This document shows, in pieces, positions 60,385-64,000 of a stretch of DNA of 64,000 bases. This DNA comes from Arenicola marina (lineage: Eukaryota; Annelida; Polychaeta; Arenicolidae). The number at the start of each line of letters is the position of its first letter. Position 1 is the stretch's first letter. The position numbers were made by a program, and so were the translations under genes. Where the stretch lies: positions 75,770,119 through 75,834,118 of the forward strand of contig OZ025248.1 of assembly GCA_964019135.1 (NCBI GenBank), in the 5' to 3' direction. The notes beneath the pieces are model-generated. The model was not told the DNA's origin and searched no databases. It was given only the letters and a program-made list of their open reading frames with translations.

Positions 60385-60964
60385 TAGGGTAGAGTGGGGC
60401 AAAACGCCTACCTTAAGCAAGACGCGCCATATTTATTTTCAGTATGATACGAGCAAATCTAGATAACGTCAGAGACCTTCATCACGCATGGCTCTACGTT
60501 AATGATACAGGGATTTCTTTGTAAATATTAACCGTAAGGCGTGGAAAACGAAAAGATAAAATTCCATTTCGGGGCGTTTTGCCCCCTGTGTGCCCTGTTT
60601 TTAAAGTCATGATATAGGCGAATAATATATGTATAGCCCGCCTTTATGCAATTATCGCAAAAAAATCCCAGACACATCGTTACAGTTTATAATCTTGTTA
60701 TTGTGACTGACCTGGTAATCAGACCTAATAAGTCAGCTATGGTGAGCCAATAATTCTAGAGCAATTTTACAAAAAATGAGGTCATAATGGGACGTTGTCA
60801 ATGTTATACTTATTTTTGCATACTCGACCCCACGCTTCCAGAAGACGTTCGGATATGATCACGTGACACGTATGCGTCACTCAGTCTTCCGGAACATGCG
60901 CGTCTGGGTTATTTTGGGCATGGGCGTTTTACCCCACCTGGGCGTCTTGCCCCACCCTACCCTA
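60385..60964. mobile_element. MITE with 24-bp terminal inverted repeats
   Basis: Ends TAGGGTAGAGTGGGGCAAAA-CGCC and its inverted partner match at 22 of 24 positions over 580 bp. Extra copies of the gggcgttttrcccc core lie at about 60568-60587 and 60921-60937. The outermost TA on each side may be the target duplication, as in Tc1/mariner-type elements. No transposase frame. Confidence 0.75.
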
Positions 60965-62100
60965 TGTGATATGGCCTTTTCTCTTTGGTTTGAAGGTGGT
61001 TTCGATTGATTAGCAATTCGATCTTTGTTCAAATGGAAGCAGATGAGATTATATATAGCCTTACGTCTTCAATATTCATGGTATACTCGTCCGTTATTTG
61101 ATTGTACAGTCACATAGATTGGTAAATGATCATTGATTTAATGTTACCACACTGGATCCCGAAATAGTATGATTGGCCTGGTGACGAGTCCATTGGATTT
61201 TAACTTCCACCAAGTGATTGCGCGTTTGTACTTTTGGCGGGTACGAGTACATCCCCCTCCCCTCCCCTCCCCGGGTTGCTATGTTGACGGCACCACCGCT
61301 GAACCTAATTATTTGCAGGGGCATGGGGTTTCGTCCGGTTTCACCGCAAACCTGCCTTTGAGACTTCCGGTTTGTTTTCGCTACGTGCCCTGCCAGGTTG
61401 ATGTCTTGCCGGATTACGATCGTCGGCGAACATTCGAGGTCCACCACGCGACCCCGTTTAACATTTGGATACAAATTGTGCACATTGTGATCAAAGCACC
61501 AAACGATGCTCCCATCGACCATGATGATCACTTTCAGATATATGAGGCACTTGACAAATGGCAGACGCATTGCCAATGGCAACCCAAAATATATTTATAT
61601 TTTTTTGTAATCTGCGACCTCCACCAATAGTGGTATGTCGCCAAACTCGCTGCTTTACTGGTATTACAATTTGAGATGTGTGTAATATTTTAGCTGTCGA
61701 GTTGTCCATTTAAACCCCCGATATGGCCGCCATGGGCAAAATGTTAAGTTAAGTTAAGATAAACACCTAGACAAGAACAAGCCGGACGATACAATCAATA
61801 TGTGGTTTTATTCACAGTTGATGCAAGCCGACTGAGGATAGTGCGTTCCAAGCTACAGCTACACCTCGCTGACGTAAGGTATAAGGCACACACAGATGAG
61901 AAGCTCACTGGTATGAATTGATTACATTTGAAGCCAAGTTTCTACAGGAATGCTTCGTGTATCTGAGGCACACAGGAGTACAGAATGGCTAAGCATACCT
62001 AAGCATACAGATTTATCCTGAATGACCTATATGTAAACACATTCATGTAACATATTTCTATAAGATTGGTCCCAGACACATACATAGTGCCTTCAAACGT
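60965..62100. other. Intergenic, with a sequence open on both strands
   Basis: Between 61130 and 61709 the plus strand (153 codons from 61169) and the minus strand (150 codons from 61582) are both open. Neither product is recognised, and splice sites or a family match are lacking, so no gene is called. Confidence 0.4.
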
Positions 62101-62114
62101 TTATAATGCAATGC

Positions 62115-62392
62115 TGTAAACACACCACTCAGTTACACGCCAATGTAAACCCATCACGGAGTTGCACGCCAATGTAAACACATCATTCAGTTGCACGCCA
62201 ATGTAAACACACCACCCAGTTACACGCCAATGTAAACACATCACTCAGTTACACGCCAATGTAAACACACCACCCAGTTACACGCCAATGTAAACACATC
62301 ACTCAGTTACACGCCAATGTAAACACACCACCCAGTTACACGCCAATGTAAACGCATCACTGAGTTGCACGCCAATGTAAACACAACGCTCA
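62115..62392. repeat. 29-bp tandem repeat
   Basis: Nine to ten copies of cacgccaatgtaaacacatc plus actcagtta, alternating between catcactc and caccaccc types, which suggests a 58-bp dimer. Confidence 0.9.
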
Positions 62393-62511
62393 CAGTAATA
62401 GTAACAACGCACTGTGAGCGACCTGCCAAATCGACAGAGCACTGTATGTGGCAATGGCTCTCTAGACTGCTTCTGTCATCAACCTACCAACTAAACGACA
62501 TAACAGCCAAC

Positions 62512-63226
62512 CCTGGCGGTTGATGACAGCTAACCAAGGCCCCCGGCTGTTGATAACAGCTAATCCCCGGCTGCTGATAACAGCTAATCCCCGGCTGTTG
62601 ATAACAGCTACCCCGGCTGTTGATAACAGCTGACGACGGCTGTTGATAACAGCTAATCCCCGGCTGTTGATAACAGCTAATTCCCGGCTGTTGATAACAG
62701 CTACCCCGGCTGTTGATAACAGCTAATCCCCGGCTGTTGATAACAGCTACCCCGGCTGTTGATAACAGCTAATCCCCGGCTGTTGATAACAGCTACCCCG
62801 GCTGTTGATAACAGCTAACGACGGCTGTTGATAACAGCTAATCCCCGGCTGTTGATAACAGCTACCCCGGCTGTTGATAACAGCTAACGACGGCTGTTGA
62901 TAACAGCTAATCCCCGGCTGTTGATAACAGCTAATTCCCGGCTGTTGATAACAGCTACCCCGGCTGTTGATAACAGCTAATCCCCGGCTGTTGATAACAG
63001 CTACCCCGGCTGTTGATAACAGCTAATCCCCGGCTGTTGATAACAGCTACCCCGGCTGTTGATAACAGCTAACGACGGCTGTTGATAACAGCTAATCCCC
63101 GGCTGTTGATAACAGCTACCCCGGCTGTTGATAACAGCTAACGACGGCTGTTGATAACAGCTAATCCCCGGCTGTTGATAACAGCTAATCCCCGGCTGTT
63201 GATAACAGCTAATCCCCGGCTGTTGA
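62512..63226. repeat. 22-24-bp hairpin minisatellite
   Basis: About 31 copies of ggctgttgataacagcta followed by atcccc, cccc, acgac or attccc. The core GCTGTTgatAACAGC is an inverted repeat with 6-base arms. The four linker types recur in the same order in two blocks (62610-62830 and 62870-63090 are near-copies). Confidence 0.93.
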
Positions 63227-64000
63227 CTGCCATCTATCTACTCTGGCACTCTAACTACCGTGTGTCGACATAGGGTATGAGGACGGAAGCAGCTGGTCTA
63301 CACTGTGGAAGAGGATGGCGTGTACGACCTCCGTGCCTCAGGGTCACTAACCCCATCTGGTTTTTCCAAGTCCAACGGGGACGGTCAAAATAAGGGCTAC
63401 AGTCCCGTTCACGTGACGCCGATCTAGGTCAGGTTACAGGTCAAGGTCACCACCATATAGAGGACTTCACCAAAAAGTCATCTGCCTGAATGTATCCATT
63501 TCGCATACATAAGTTATATATATGTACATGGAACGTATCGCAATGATCACACATTCCTTTCATGGTGACGTCATCAACTTGTCACGTGACCTTCGAACAG
63601 CCAATGAGCGAGATAGACGGATTCACTGCTCGAGTTCTTCAATTAAAAACAACAAACAATCAAATGGACGGTTTAGGCGGATAATGTAAATTGCGTCAAC
63701 ATAAACAGCAAGTATAACACAATCTGAACGGTTACCACGTCATCCTTCCCCACTTTATTTTATAACCCAAACTTGAAGTCCTACACTATTACTTTTCAAT
63801 TTTTAGTCGTTGCCTAGAAGTTATATGAGACGGTCCGAACAAGTTTCGCTTAGCACCGTACACGTGAAATGTTCACTTCGGCAAACAATGGAACATAAAG
63901 AGAAAAGGGGGAAAAAAAGCTGCCTTCTTACCTATCCAAAAAAACTGACATTTGTTTTACTTCAATTTGCATGTACAATGACGTCATAACCACATTCGTT
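63227..64000. other. Intergenic, right edge
   Basis: No gene or repeat recognised. Two CACGTGAC sites (63412-63419 and 63583-63590). Confidence 0.5.

Overview
The window is animal nuclear DNA: one large gene with many introns on the minus strand, surrounded and filled by minisatellites and decayed transposable elements. Small phase-consistent exons, long introns full of tandem repeats, LINE and tRNA-SINE fragments and frequent poly-G/poly-C runs suggest an invertebrate. A lancelet (Branchiostoma) is my best guess. It is an inference from style and gene family, not something the sequence proves.

The gene. Nineteen coding exons run from a signal-peptide exon at 46666-46741 down to a transmembrane exon at 262-395. 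All proposed splice sites are canonical, and every exon-exon phase agrees. Together the exons give about 1,427 codons. The product is a type I membrane protein: signal peptide; complete von Willebrand A (vWA) domain with a MIDAS metal site; a VWDE-family core (an N-terminal cysteine-containing module, the C-terminal part of a von Willebrand D domain with its GLCG motif, a polybasic site, a C8-like stretch, EGF, cysteine-rich linker, Ig/cadherin-like fold, two EGFs); a thrombospondin type 1 repeat; a juxtamembrane module; and a membrane helix. The cytoplasmic tail lies off the left edge. The exon expected to carry the first half of the vWD domain was not found in intron 6.

Layout. 1-9.3 kb: exons 19-7, with a SINE, a 23-bp and a 33-bp minisatellite in introns. 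9.3-20.9 kb: intron 6, with dispersed repeats, a possible MITE, an inverted pair of minisatellites and a SINE. 20.9-26 kb: exons 6-2, a tandem repeat that copies the end of exon 5 with its splice donor, an L1-like LINE remnant and a 51-bp array. 26-46.7 kb: intron 1, with an L1-like ORF1 remnant, a jockey/CR1-like LINE, a duplicated signal-peptide exon that lost its ATG, a ~130-bp G-rich array (5.5 kb) and a 43-bp array (4.6 kb) carrying a pol III A-box-like motif in each unit. 46.7-64 kb: 5' flank and intergenic DNA with a 32-bp array, a 5.6-kb 19-bp satellite, a 580-bp MITE, and 29-bp and 22-24-bp arrays. No second gene is supported there.

No functional RNA gene, CRISPR array or prokaryotic feature is present. 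The long open frames inside the tandem arrays follow from unit length and composition and are not annotated as genes.
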